A stretch of 64,000 nucleotides of DNA from Spodoptera frugiperda (GCF_023101765.2 NC_064240.1:2604001-2668000); one strand, 5' to 3'. Shown: positions 34,576 to 45,369, numbered from the stretch's first letter. The notes: a model not told the origin generated them from the sequence alone. Program-made: numbers and translations.

Positions 34576-35259
34576 TAATGTTATTATTACATAATAATGT
34601 TTGCATGTGTGAATGTTCACACTATTCTGGTTACATTGTGTGTTTGTTCATTAAAGCCTATTATGCCAGTTTTAACCCAATTTGCATTCGTGTCATCGAC
34701 AATGTGAGTAATTTTAGAGTGTACACAAAATTTCTGTATTTAATGTCGCCCACATTTCGAATTATAATATTACAGGTTATATTTATAACGTGTTTTTAGT
34801 AAATTAAACCAGGGAATTGTATGTAGCGCTTAATATAGCCTTTTCATAAAATAAAAATTAATCTTTATAATAATATTTCATTGAAATTATAATTTTATTT
34901 ATCATAGACTATACAAATATTATGCTTAAAAAAGTCAACATCTATCTCTGCCTCCCCGATTGCTTATAGTTAACTTTTTTCCTTTACAGAAAAATATTTC
35001 ACTAACCAATGCATTTTGGCACTTATGCTACTGAATACAAGGTTTAGTATTTCCAATGTTATTCAATTGATGATAATTACAGTGCAGAGGTCACTGTGTG
35101 GGCCTTTAATTAAATTTACTGAAGGAACGTCATTAGTGTGAAGTTTGTATAGAGTTATAATTGAATAGCCTTGGAGAGCCATGTCATGTGTATGTGTCTA
35201 CTGATAGGAAAATACTGGAGACATATAAGTTATAGAAGCAACTGGCGGAGGCCTAGGTT

Positions 35260-35326
35260 CAGTATCCTTAGTACAAACGAAACGAGAGCGCGTTCGGTAT
35301 TCTGATTGGCCGGCGCGAATAAATCT
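35260..35326. repeat. PAL MITE half
   Basis: CAGTATCCTTAGTACAAACG, AAACGAGAGCGCGTTCGGTA, TTCTGATTGGCCGGCGCGAA. It ends where the fold-back would begin, and a LepTail follows immediately. Confidence 0.65.
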
Positions 35327-35502
35327 GTACTAATATTATAAAGAGGTAAAGTTTGTAAGTTTGTATGTAATGGGTAATCTCTAGAACTAAAGATCCAATC
35401 CTAAAAATTTCACTGGTAGAAAGCTATATTATTCCTGAGTGCTATAGCCTATAAATTATTTTTATAACATGTATTAATATACCGAGCAATCACAACTTTT
35501 GT
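35327..35502 (+). repeat. LepTail element, degenerate
   Basis: CTGTACTAATATTATAAAGA, GTAAAGTTTGTAAGTTTGTA, CTAGAACTAAAGATCCAATC and AGAAAGCTATATTATTCCTG. The terminal CTAGT is not clear. Confidence 0.5.
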
Positions 35503-35939
35503 CTAGCAAGTCGGACAGAAATAGCTCATAAAACAGAATAATATACACACGTTGCCTAAACAGTTGCTTAAAATTGAAAACAATGTATGGCAATCTGGTT
35601 TGTCTTAATGATTTCTACAAAAAAGTCCGCGACACCATATTTCTATCTTTTATATTTTATCTTTTATACGTCTTTTATTGTTTTAAAACATTTTTTTTTT
35701 TCGTCTTACTTACTTTGGTTGATTATTTAAGCAACAAAATATTAATTATTATCAAAATAAATTATTTCAGTATCACAAGGACATCATACAGATAAGATTT
35801 GCCATTTACAGTATGTCAATAGGTCATACAGTTTCGGAGATAATGTAAAATTACTAAAAAGCAAAATGCCGCTAGCACAATTAACACGCTTTGTGCGGAT
35901 GTTTTATCTATTCACCCATAGATGGCGTTCGGCGGCTTT

Positions 35940-36259
35940 ATCCCGCACAGGCATTATCCCGCACAGGCATTGTCCCGCTCAGCAATTATCCCGCACAGAC
36001 ATTGTCCCGCACAGGTATTGTCCCGCACAGACATTGTCCCGCACAAACATTGTCCCGCACAGGCATTGTCCCGCACAGGCATTGTCCCGCACAGACATTG
36101 TCCCGCACATGCATTGTCCCGCACAGAGAATGTACCGCACATGCATTGTACCGCACAGAGAATGTACCGCACAGACATTGTCCCGCACTGGCACTGTCCC
36201 GCACCGGCATTGTCCCGCACAGGCATTGTCCCGCACCGGCATTGTCCCGCACCGGCATT
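35940..36259. repeat. Minisatellite: 20 units of 16 bp
   Basis: Units read GTCCCGCACAGGCATT with variants: A at position 1 in units 1, 2 and 4, ACCGGCATT in units 17, 19 and 20, GTACCGCACAGAGAAT-like in units 12-15. Twenty units fit 320 bp with no insertion or deletion. Because 16 is not a multiple of 3 and the unit has no stop in any register, all frames stay open across it. This yields six long overlapping frames (up to 170 codons) that are artefacts, not genes. Confidence 0.97.
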
Positions 36260-36421
36260 GTCCCAATGGCGTTAGTCGCCCAACAATGGGATGTGTATCA
36301 ATAGTCACGAGCTTCGTGGCGGTACTGATGAGAGCTTTCCTCGGAGTCGCTATGTTCCCAACGGTAGTTCCGTCGTGATTTACGGCGCGACCTACATTCG
36401 GTTTCACTGCTAGTTTTTTAT
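36260..36421. other. GC-richer flank of the minisatellite
   Basis: GTCCCAATGGCGTTAGTCGC and ATTTACGGCGCGACCTACAT flank the array. The left flank contains ATAGATGGCGTTCGGCGGC, loosely similar to AATGGCGTTAGTCGCC on the right. The array may have grown within a short unknown element. Confidence 0.35.
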
Positions 36422-36423
36422 AA

Positions 36424-36510
36424 GTGAGACATACTAAATTAAATAAAAATCACGGTTTACTCAAGTAAATTAGAGCTCTACTAGTCGACGTCGCACAGCC
36501 TCCTGAGTAG
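36424..36510 (+). repeat. FB-1 left arm, interrupted by a LINE
   Basis: GTGAGACATACTAAATTAAA with TTAA at 36439-36442, AAAAATCACGGTTTACTCAA, GAGCTCTACTAGTCGACGTC and GCACAGCCTCCTGAGTAGGC. The segment TTTCGAGTCACAGAGGGACT to the distal arm is deleted. The right arm resumes at 37180 beyond the inserted LINE. Confidence 0.85.
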
Positions 36511-36513
36511 GCT
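36500..36513. repeat. Target-site duplication, LINE 3' side
   Basis: CTCCTGAGTAGGCT, repeated exactly at 37180-37193 at the other end of the LINE. Confidence 0.85.
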
Positions 36514-37179
36514 TTTTTTTTTTTTTTTTTTTTTTTAAGGGGGAAAATCATCCAATGACTTTTCTCGCCTTGGGTGAGGCGAGAGGGAGTGTCAGACTCT
36601 TACTGACTAAAAACCACCCCGTTCCTTCTCCGGCTTTTCGAGCCGGAGCCCCGGTAAACCCGCTAGGTAGTCCGCAGCTCCGGGTCAGGCATCAGCCCTA
36701 TTGGGCCCCATCTGTGGTGGTCTGATGGCTCTTTGAGGCGCGCGCGGAACGCGACGCGCCGCACGCACGGGTCTGGTTCGGTTCGGGCGGTGAGCTACCC
36801 TTGCTCGCCGTCCGCAGGCCCGCACTTACGGTGGCCGGAGATCGTCTCGGGATCCCCTACGCCCGGAGTGTCTTTCGCGACGGCTGGGGCGTGAGGAGGT
36901 TTGTTCTCTCACGCGCCCCGCCTCCTCCTTAGCTAGCATGATTGCTTCGCAGAAGGAGGAGACGGCATCCCAGTCCCTCTCGCTCCGCACCATGGCCTGA
37001 ACCAGTGCCGGGCGCGAGAGGTCGCCGTCGCCGACCACATCCCTGAGGACTTGGCGGTGCTCAGCCCACGCAGGGCACACCGCCACTGTATGTTCTACTG
37101 TGTCCTCCGGGCGGTCCTCGCAGTGATGACACCCGGGCGTTTCCTCCCGCCCAATAAGGAACAGGAACCTACCGAAACT
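36514..37179 (-). mobile_element. 5'-truncated R1-clade non-LTR retrotransposon
   Basis: It inserted on the minus strand: a T-run at 36513-36536 is its poly(A) tail, followed by the R1-tail words (GGGCCCCATCTGTGGTGGTC, GCTCCGGGTCAGGCATCAGC) and a GC-rich coding end. The 14-bp target duplication at each side fixes both ends. It gives the family identity of all R1-tail fragments in the window. About 666 bp remain of an element normally several kilobases long. Confidence 0.9.
36826..37179 (-). pseudogene. ORF2 C-terminus of R1-clade LINE (truncated)
   Basis: Reading the minus strand from 37179 gives 117 codons open to the stop at 36826. Residues near the start include GRFLFLIGREETPGCHHC, then EHTVAVCPAWAEHRQVLRDV: a Cys-X2-Cys ... 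His-X4-Cys zinc-knuckle pattern typical of the C-terminus of R1-clade ORF2, followed by WDAVSSFCEAIMLAKEEAGR and a basic, Arg-rich end. The endonuclease and reverse-transcriptase domains are lost by 5' truncation. The copy is not capable of activity. An internal ATG would give only 86 codons. Confidence 0.88.
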
Positions 37180-37245
37180 CTCCTGAGTAGGCTGCGCCTG
37201 CGCAAGCTATTCATGATGAAGAGCCCCTTTGTGACTCGAAACTAG
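37051..37245 (+). other. Antisense frame, not a gene
   Basis: A 64-codon frame over the LINE coding end and FB-1 right arm. It is antisense to real coding DNA and crosses an insertion junction. Confidence 0.6.
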
Positions 37246-37296
37246 TAGAGCTTTTCTCCATTAATTTACGTGAGTAAACCGTGATTTTTAGTTAAT
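37180..37296 (+). repeat. FB-1 right arm, beyond the LINE
   Basis: Begins with the second target duplication CTCCTGAGTAGGCT (37180-37193), then GCGCCTGCGCAAGCTATTCA, GATGAAGAGCCCCTTTGTGA, CTCGAAACTAGTAGAGCTTT, GTGAGTAAACCGTGATTTTT and TTAA at 37292-37295. Confidence 0.88.
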
Positions 37297-37594
37297 GATT
37301 TGTTATGTTCTAATTCATTACTACTACACGCGTAAAGATGTAGAGTACATCAATCACTAAAGCTATTTCCTAAAGCAATAATATTGTTTTTATAACGTTC
37401 CTTAATGTGACACGTAAACATAAACAAAAAGATTTACTGACATTATCTGTTTCCGTGATTTAGGACACATTAGGCCTTTTTATAGTCCTGTTTAATATCT
37501 AGGTGTAATTATAGTAATTAAAAGAGCTATAACATTTTGTACCAGGTTACATAAATCTAGGCTAATAAATCAAATTGGAGTGTCTATCAGAATA

Positions 37595-37880
37595 TACCTA
37601 CGATACATACGCCAAAAATTTTTTTTTTACCGTTTTTATCTGTCTGTCTGTTACAGCTAATCTCTGAAATGGCTTAACCGATTTTGACGGGACTTTTATT
37701 GGCAGGTAGCGGGTGTACTAAGGAGTAACTTAGGCTACTTTTATTTTAGAAAATTAGAACCAAAATAAATCTATGTCCTAAAATTCATAACGACGAAGTT
37801 TTTTATTTTATTTTGGAATTATTTTTTAGTCCAATGTCCGTAACCTATGCGATCGAAGCGACGAGCATCTGCTAGTATGT
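37595..37880 (+). repeat. LepTail element, long copy
   Basis: TTATCTGTCTGTCTGTTACA, TCTGAAATGGCTTAACCGAT, TTTTGACGGGACTTTTATTG, TAACTTAGGCTACTTTTATT and the end GCGACGAGCATCTGCTAGTA. About 285 bp and the best preserved of this type. Confidence 0.65.
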
Positions 37881-38172
37881 AGATAAGGTAAAATGCTATT
37901 AAATATTAGACCCACTTTTCTCCAATTATAATATAAGTATTAGGGGCTGAGTAGCGTTAATTCCTACATATCGGGTGTTAAGGCGCATTACGGAAGATGC
38001 TTATGTCCAGCTGTGAACCTCGATAAGCTCATGTGAATAGGGGTGACCCATATACAAAGTACCATTTTCGAATTTGTGCAGTAATGTGGTGTTACCCATG
38101 GTGGATGGAAGGACATAGATAACTGACGTTAATTAATTAGGCTAGGAAAATGACATTTGATGTGTGCGTGTA

Positions 38173-38207
38173 AGTGCGAGTGTGAGTGCGAGTGCGAGTG
38201 CGAGTGC

Positions 38208-38274
<67 letters not shown>
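38173..38274. repeat. Compound microsatellite: GTGCGA hexamers then about 32 GT units
   Basis: AGTGCGAGTG repeats (38173-38210) pass into uninterrupted TG to 38274. The minus frame over it (38129-38329) is a His/Thr/Ser repeat and not a gene. Confidence 0.95.
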
Positions 38275-38281
<7 letters not shown>

Positions 38282-39639
38282 CCTAATTCCAACGCAATTA
38301 AAGAATGGTTCGTAGCAATTGTTAAACATGGATTTTTCTTAAACGATTTCTAATCGCATATTCTGTTCTCTTACTAAAGTTTAATATCGCTAAGACATGG
38401 TTAAAATATTAACCCCGGAATGCCCTAATGGATGCCTATTACCGCCCACTATTACTATGAGACGTGCCTCAAAGGGTCAGAAAAAGCCGATTTTAGAGGT
38501 CGTCTTGCTAAAAGCATATTTTCACTTCTAGAATAACAATGGATCTGAGTCACCTAGGTAGGATAAATGCTAGAATAGTCTATCTTCGTTTGAATTATAA
38601 ACTTTTGTTTTATTAGTTTTAGAGTTAAGCAAAATTAAGGCTAATCGTGATTAGTTTGTTTTCGAATGTAACTGTTTTCATACTATTTTAATAGAATAAT
38701 TGCTTGCTAAAAGGTTTCTCTGTGTGTCATAGGTAATTAAGAATTTCGTATGTAACAAATAATTATTCGATTTTCTTATTTAAATAATTAAGTCTTTGGT
38801 GAGAATATCGGTCCCTGTTTATAATTATTTCAAGCAACAAGTTGCGGAATAGTCTATAGATCTTTGCTTTATATTTTAAGATAATAAAACGTAATATTCT
38901 TCATGCATAGTTGTCCAGTTCTTTTCTAGAATATTTAAAATACTTGAACGAAATGAAGAGAATGTTTCGTCACATAAACTGTTCGTAAATATAAAATGGT
39001 CCCTGATGTACGTCGTTCGTATGCACCCCACGAGTTTAATCTTACGGCACCAGCTATGTACTTCATGAAAATATATCCGTCCAGTTTCTTCATAATGTAT
39101 GTTTTCCTACTTCAAATTTTAAATTTATTGGGTGTTATTTAGAAGGCAGATTTTGGTAAAATTCATGAAATTAATGCATGGCTTTGTTGATCGGTAGGCT
39201 GGTGAAAATGCCTTTAATCAAAAAAGTTTGTGTGTTTTTTTGTAAGTATTTTTTTCAAGTTTTTGCACTCCAAAATTGTAACAAAGTACACTTAAATGCT
39301 TTACTTAAAGTTTCATCTCCCAAGGGCTTGCACTTACTTTGAAATTTCCGACCCTTTCGGTTACACGCACTGAAAAACACGGTAATTTTGAGAAAAAAAT
39401 GTATTTTTCTTATAAAATATCTACTGGTGATACATTTTTACATACTCCCGAGGAGTGGTTTCGAAGAGCAGTTTTATACGTCTGAACATTATTACATTAC
39501 GTAACTATAAACTTTAAGTGACCTAACTTTCAGCGAGCCAAACTGCCGTCCACGTGTGAAGATAATAGCAAACCTCAGCATTACTCCAGTTGGTGATGAT
39601 GTTGACAACGTACAAATCAAAGTAATAATACTAATTTCT
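38275..39639. other. Unique AT-rich DNA
   Basis: No gene or repeat recognised. Confidence 0.45.
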
Positions 39640-39860
39640 TTTGGGGACTAGGAATTTAAGGGAAAGGGGACTAATTAAGCGTCCGGAAACCTCACTCATA
39701 CAACGAAACACAACGCAAGCGTTGTTTCAAGTCGGTTTTCTGTTAGGCCGTTGTATAACTCCGGTTAAACGGGCCCATTAATAATACTCAATGTTTAAGG
39801 TGTCCATGGGTGGCACCGATTGCTTGGAATCAGTTAATCCGTCTGCTCGTGTGCCGCTCT
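39640..39860. repeat. RepA, two pieces head to head
   Basis: 39640-39780 is a minus-strand 5' piece (CCGGAAACCTCACTCATACA, CAACGAAACACAACGCAAGC, CAAGTCGGTTTTCTGTTAGG, AACGGGCCCATTA). 39791-39860 is a plus-strand 3' piece (GTGTCCATGGGTGGCACCGA, CCGTCTGCTCGTGTGCC). An inversion within a RepA copy, or two insertions, would explain this. Confidence 0.7.
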
Positions 39861-40226
39861 TACCCATAAAAATCTTATGCTCACTACCTAGTCTTCAAGA
39901 CCCTAGAGACTGTTCATTGGTTAGTCATTACTCCAACATGTATCCAGGAAGTATTTGGACTTCGCTTCCATTATTCTTGTCGCCCTGTGATGTTGTACCA
40001 TTAATATTAAACAACATTTCGGATACTTGACGTTTGACACCGACGCTATTAATCTATAACCACAACCAAACAATAAATAATTTAATTGTTTAGGTACGTT
40101 TATTCAATAAAGTTTGTTCTAATTTTTGAGTCCAATTTACGACTTTGGGAGTGCGAGGATTTCTATTTCAACGATGTTTTAATGCTTGCGTTAGTTTTAT
40201 TATAGTTTAGTTTAGTAGTAGTCGTA

Positions 40227-40354
40227 GTTGCCGACATAGCCCAGCGGATAAGCAAGCTGAAGTGGCAGTGGGCAGAGCACATAGCGCGCAGAACCGAGCG
40301 CGCAGAAGTTATATGGGGGAGGCCTATGTTTAGCAGTGGACGTCTTATGGCTGA
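40227..40354 (+). pseudogene. RTE-clade LINE ORF2 C-terminus, internally deleted
   Basis: The plus strand reads VADIAQRISKLKWQWAEHIA and RRTE, matching the conserved end of lepidopteran RTE reverse transcriptases. The frame then jumps over a large deletion to GGGGAGGCCTATGTTTAGCA and GTGGACGTCTTATGGCTGAT, whose original frame ends in a TGA at 40352-40354, followed by the ATGATAATGATAG tail. The deletion shifts the frame. A dead fragment. Confidence 0.8.
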
Positions 40355-40879
40355 TATGATAATGATAGTTTAATCTTAACCAGTTCAACTTCTACATATT
40401 TATTATCTTATGTGCTTGATTTGGAATCGTCAAACAATTACATAAGAATCCGTACATAAAGTTGAATGGACATTAATCGCCACCTTTTTAGGAAAGTATA
40501 TAAAAAAAGGATTGTCTTATAACACAACGTGACCTGAATTTTATATTAGGATTTATTTTAATTGTAATTTGTAAGCATGGCACATTTAGTTAATTCTTCA
40601 GAGTTATACATCGCGATTTTAAACCAAAGATTACAATTAAATGGGTACTTACCTAATCAAAATTGTTAAGCGGAACAGTTAGTATTAAGCTAGTCCTTAT
40701 CCCAGATTAACTGATCTCATTAACTAAGAGTTACTGTTTTTGTAAAGCCTAAAGCGTTTTACTATGATACCTGCTTTTGGCCTACAACATTTCTTATTCG
40801 TTTTTAAACGAGCTTTACCTTAAATTACAGGTTGACTGAAATATTTATAATGTTAATTTTACAAACTAAACGTTTACCT

Positions 40880-41065
40880 AAATTGGTATTCTTACTAATA
40901 TTATAATAACCTAACTGCTTCCGTGTGGTTCCACCAGCTCTGCACATATAACGTTTTTATAGCCTATAGCCTTCCTCGAAGAATGCACTATTTAACACAA
41001 AAAGAATTATTTAAATCGGACCAGTAGTTCAGGAGATTTTTTTAGTTAGTTAGTTTCAAGTAGGA
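40880..41065 (+). mobile_element. CR1/Jockey-group LINE 3' untranslated end
   Basis: CTTACTAATATTATAATAAC at the start, ACTGCTTCCGTGTGGTTCCA, CTATAGCCTTCCTCGAAGAA, ACTATTTAACACAAAAAGAA and TCGGACCAGTAGTTCAGGAG. The last two blocks match the segment just after the ORF remnant at 49136-49291. Confidence 0.6.
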
Positions 41066-42872
41066 TTAGTAGTAGTAGTAGTAGGATTTCTTTAGGTATA
41101 ATAAATCATAAACTATTGAAACTTATAACTAAGTAAAATTTACCTATTTACAACTTAAAAGCATTAAGAAACTAACCGACACCAAATCTGGAAATAACTC
41201 AAACTCAATAAGTTACATTTTCCAGTGTACCCATTATGAGGACTGTAATAGGTGTCAATTAATCCTAACTTCGCGAAAACTGTGAATCTAGATTTGCAAT
41301 ATGGACTCACCATATTTCATTTGTCAAAGTCGACAAGGATCAAACCGATTTTCTGCTCGTAATAGCGGCAGCAGGTGGTGGAAGACCATTCATTATTATA
41401 AGTGTCCTTTCTACCATTAATCCGTGGTCACTGTCTATCCCAGAAATGCTTAATGGCCGACTTAGCCTTACCACCCAGAACATTTACTAGAAACTTAGCC
41501 ATGCCAGAGAAAAATGAAAATATGCCTTAATCTAATAACTCCAATGCTCAAATCACAATAAACGCTACCCTCCTCTTCCTAGCCACGTAAATTCGTTAAA
41601 GGAATTGCAGCTTTAATGTTATAGTAACACAGTATATTGTTATTTAAATGTTCCCGTTGCTTCCGACAATGGGTGCTGGTCTAAGACGATTTTCTTCAAG
41701 TAATGTAACCAGCTATTTGTATACTTGCTTTGTCTGTTTAATATAAGCAAGATTTCCTGGTACATTCTACACGAAGATATATATTAGCTCAGCTGAGGCG
41801 TTCCAAGAACTACTGTAATGTAGATTTATGTTACTGCACCTTAAGAATTTGTTAAAGCTTTTGCGTTTTAGTTTTCGTAAAAACTAAACACGACTGTTTT
41901 CTTTTTAGCTGTGTACACTAGAGTTTACATCATTCTACTTATGTATATTTTTTTTAAATAAAATATTATGCAGCAAGTAAGGGCTTGTCCTTTGCATAAT
42001 ACTGCACTTACTGAATCAAATACTATACTAAAGATTTAAAAAAGCAATATCACAATAATTAGAAATTCAAATCAAGATCATCTATATTAGTATTAGCTTG
42101 TCTAAAAAATGTTCAATCAAAAACAGAATTCTCAAAAAATACTGAAATGGACACCTCACTCATCTCCTGTCTTTAATATTCATACTACGTTCCTTTTCAC
42201 ACTTTTTTGCGACAAAAAGAAGAGCTCTCCACCGTGTCAACACTTTCACGGCAATGTATACCAACCTAAGGTAATGACAGGTTACTTGCCCACGGCTGCC
42301 AACATTACGGAATGACAAATTGCCCCCGGCGAGCAACCGGAAGACTTGTTAAAAAGAAAATACTCAATTTCGTGTTCCTTTGAAATGAAGTCATTAGTTT
42401 TGTGTGGTTTTTTCCAATGTTTGTCGAAGTTATAATTAGTGGGGTTATAGAACATTGTGTTTCAGAGTTGTTACGTTTGATAAAATCATAAATTAGGACT
42501 TCATGAAAAGAAAAAATGTATTCAGCGCGAAATATAAGCAAGCATGACATTATTATTTATTAAGAAATATATACCAATTACTCCTTCAATAATTTAGTTT
42601 TATGAAAATGTTATTGTTATGAAAATACTTGAATAAATAGCCTAAATTAAATGTACTTACATAAATAAGAGCACATAAATAAATTGCGCGTGTCTTGATG
42701 TAATAGGTACCTAGCACAAATTATTTGAAGATTCGTACATGGCTGTACTTCAGAATTTAATAATGATGAGTACAAGACATTCCTGAATTCCTGTACGTAC
42801 TTATTTATCATGGGAGTGTTTTGTTTCATGTTTAGTTATACGCCTATTTTTTCCAAAGAAGAATTAGCGCCG
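41066..42872. other. Unique AT-rich DNA, short AGT tandem at its start
   Basis: AGTAGTAGTAGTAGTAGG-like run at 41067-41090. Small frames at 42109-42315 (plus) and 42305-42550 (minus) show no motif. Confidence 0.4.
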
Positions 42873-42948
42873 AAGTTAAAGCTGACAACGCACTTGTAAC
42901 TCCTATGGTGTTTTGGGTGTCCGCGGACGGCGCTGATCACTTGTTATA
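42873..42948 (+). repeat. RepA 3' fragment
   Basis: TGACAACGCACTTGTAACTC, GTGTTTTGGGTGTCCGCGGA and CGGCGCTGATCACTTG. Confidence 0.6.
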
Positions 42949-43004
42949 TTGTTTACATTACACACATATATATCACTGATTTCAAAATACTAAAGATTAA
43001 GAAT

Positions 43005-43112
43005 AGGGGGCAAACGACTAGTCGGATCACCTGATGGTAAGCGATCAGCACAAGCCCATGGTTACCCGCAACACAGAGACTCACGTGTGATGCCGGCCGT
43101 TTAAAAAGGAAT
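43005..43112 (-). repeat. RepA 3' fragment
   Basis: Plus strand: CAAACGACTAGTCGGATCAC, CTGATGGTAAGCGATCAGCA and CCCATGGTTACCCGCAACAC. It faces the plus-strand fragment 60 bp upstream. Confidence 0.65.
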
Positions 43113-43349
43113 ACTTTAAAAAACTTCTTCATTGCAATAGAAAATATACTTACTTAACATTCAACAAAGTTTTCTGTAGAAATTATGTAAATGTGTTCTA
43201 ATATGCTCCAAATAAACATAATATAATCGAATACAAAATAGTTCATTCATATGGAGTAGCCTTTTATTAAACGAAGACTTATTGAATTGGAGATCCATTT
43301 AACTCGCTACGCCTACGTTTTTTGTCGCATAATATGTTAGGTTATAAAC

Positions 43350-43440
43350 AGGGCCGAATTACTATAGGCTGAAAGTTTTGCAGAGCTAATGGCGGCTTTT
43401 GTCCACTTATGGACATCTTTCGACTGATTATGATGATGAA
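43350..43440 (+). repeat. LINE 3' end remnant
   Basis: AGAGCTAATGGCGGCTTTTG, CACTTATGGACATCTTTCGA and TGATTATGATGATG; resembles RTE-like 3' ends. Confidence 0.4.
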
Positions 43441-43967
43441 AAGTTTTAACAGATATCTCTGGTAGTATTTTTTTTAAGAAATATAATTTAAAATATTATG
43501 AAATTTATTATAAATGCATGCTTAGTAATATTAGTCATTAAAATTAGAGACATTTAAATCCTTAAATAGATATGAACATAAGATAAAACATGACACAATT
43601 TTTTCTAAGGAATATATTCGCACTAAATTTTCGTCTTTAGTCTTACCCTGGTTATTTCCTAAAATAGATTATTATAATATGATGTAGGCTATATCCTATT
43701 ATTACCAAATAGAGCGGGTCTATCCTAAGTTAGGACACATATTGGTTACGTTTGGGGTTTACAAAGATTGTTTGGTCGAAAAACTCCTTTCTTCATTTTC
43801 GTAGAAGGAGAACCGAATATTTGATATGTATATAAAGGAAGCAGAATATATTTCTACATATGTATATTCTACTACATCACGTAGTTTACCTACTGGTAAA
43901 GAGTATGGTGAAAATACACCTCAGTTGTACCTCAATGAGAACTTATATTAGTCGTAGTAGATAGGTA

Positions 43968-44180
43968 TTAACTAAAAAATCATGGTTTACTCACGTAAAG
44001 TTCGTTCGTTCACGGTTTACTCACAGAGGGACTCTTCATCATGAGCAGCCTACTGTAGAGTAGGCTGCGCGACCTCGCCGCGTCTGCGCACGCTGCTCAC
44101 GATGAAGAGTCCCTCTGTGACTCGAAACTAGTTGAGCTTTTCTCCATTAATTTACGTGAGTAAACCGTGATTTTTGTTAA
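43968..44180. repeat. FB-1 fold-back element, both arms and TTAA ends
   Basis: The left end is TTAACTAAAAAATCATGGTT; the right end is ACCGTGATTTTTGTTAA (TTAA at 44177-44180). The left arm is rearranged: CACGGTTTACTCAC appears twice and the stretch with TTTCGAGT is lost. The right arm is full: TAGGCTGCGCGACCTCGCCG, CGTCTGCGCACGCTGCTCAC, GATGAAGAGTCCCTCTGTGA, CTCGAAACTAGTTGAGCTTT. Centre at about 44050-44070. No coding capacity. The constant TTAA next to the ends resembles a piggyBac-type target, but the ends lack the usual CCY. Confidence 0.85.
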
Positions 44181-45369
44181 TGTAGTAAGTCAAACGATAG
44201 TTCTTATAAATACTTATAAAGATAGGTATTTCAGAACTAATCACAAAATTCATTTGGAAAAGTATACAATAATTAAACTTTATGGTCAAAGGTTTGTTTA
44301 TCCTTAAATCGTAGAGGTAAAATGAATAACCAGTTTTCATTTTACTATCTGAAGTTTACTTTTGTAGAGAAATATGTCGGCAGCAACTTTCCTTTTTTGT
44401 AAATTTTAAGCCGCAATTTCAACGTTGTATTTTTTAATAAAATGGCAAAGAGAAGAGTAGTCTGCGGCCCACAGCTTATAGCTTTTTAAAATACACACCT
44501 ACGCACATACATAAGAATAATATTTTAAAATAAAACGTGGAAATCGAATTGATTATATTTTTTACCTAGAATTGATAATAGCAAATAAATATAAAGCTTA
44601 ACGTACTTATTATATTTTATACATTATTAATATCAATATGAAAATAATTATATACTTTTAACTACTTCATGGAAAATGTGTATTTTGTATCAGTTGCTTA
44701 AATAATTTAAATTGTTTCCAAAAAATACAATTTGAACAGTAAACAAGTGTACTTACTCTTTATATAGGTTGTGAATGTAGTAAATAAAGCAGCGTAATAA
44801 AGCGTCTTGTTTGTATTGACTGAATGACTCACTGACTGACTGATATTTATGTACTTATATGTGGAAGATAACTATTGTTCCTGAGTAAAATTCGCTGCCA
44901 TCTATTGGATAACAGCTCTAGTTATAAGTAATATGACAATGACATAATATCCCTGAGTCAATAGTTCGGTTACCGTAAAACGGGGTGAATACAACAATAC
45001 ACTAAGCCGTATTTACCTTAATACATAAAAATATATAAGAATATAGTATGTTACGAAGAATATACCTGTAAGGATTTCTTCCTTTATCTTAACGATAGTA
45101 TAGGGATTATAGGGCCCATGTAGTTTCCACTTCTATGTGGTTTCTCGCTCATTTTGCGTCGGAAGCACACTCGTAGATACTAATGCTCCACGCGATTATC
45201 TTCATACGGTTATGATAATGTTTGTGTTATAATAATATAGTTTTATATGTATTAGTAAATAAGGATTACTATAAAGTTCTACCTTTAGTTGTAGGCTATT
45301 TCCTGTTACTTACGCTTAAATTGTCAACAATTTATAAAATTTTTGAAATTTAATTTTCTTTTATTGTAT
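44181..45369. other. Unique AT-rich DNA
   Basis: Nothing recognised except a short segment at 44963-45015 (TTACCGTAAAACGGGGTGAA) whose end word ACCGTAAAAC also begins the element at 61244. Frames here have no support. Confidence 0.4.

Noticed and set aside
35866..36407. Six overlapping frames of 90-170 codons on both strands
   Set aside because: They translate the 16-bp minisatellite in every register; no stop can occur in the unit. Not genes.
38129..38329. 66-codon minus frame rich in His and Thr
   Set aside because: It is the GT microsatellite read on the other strand.
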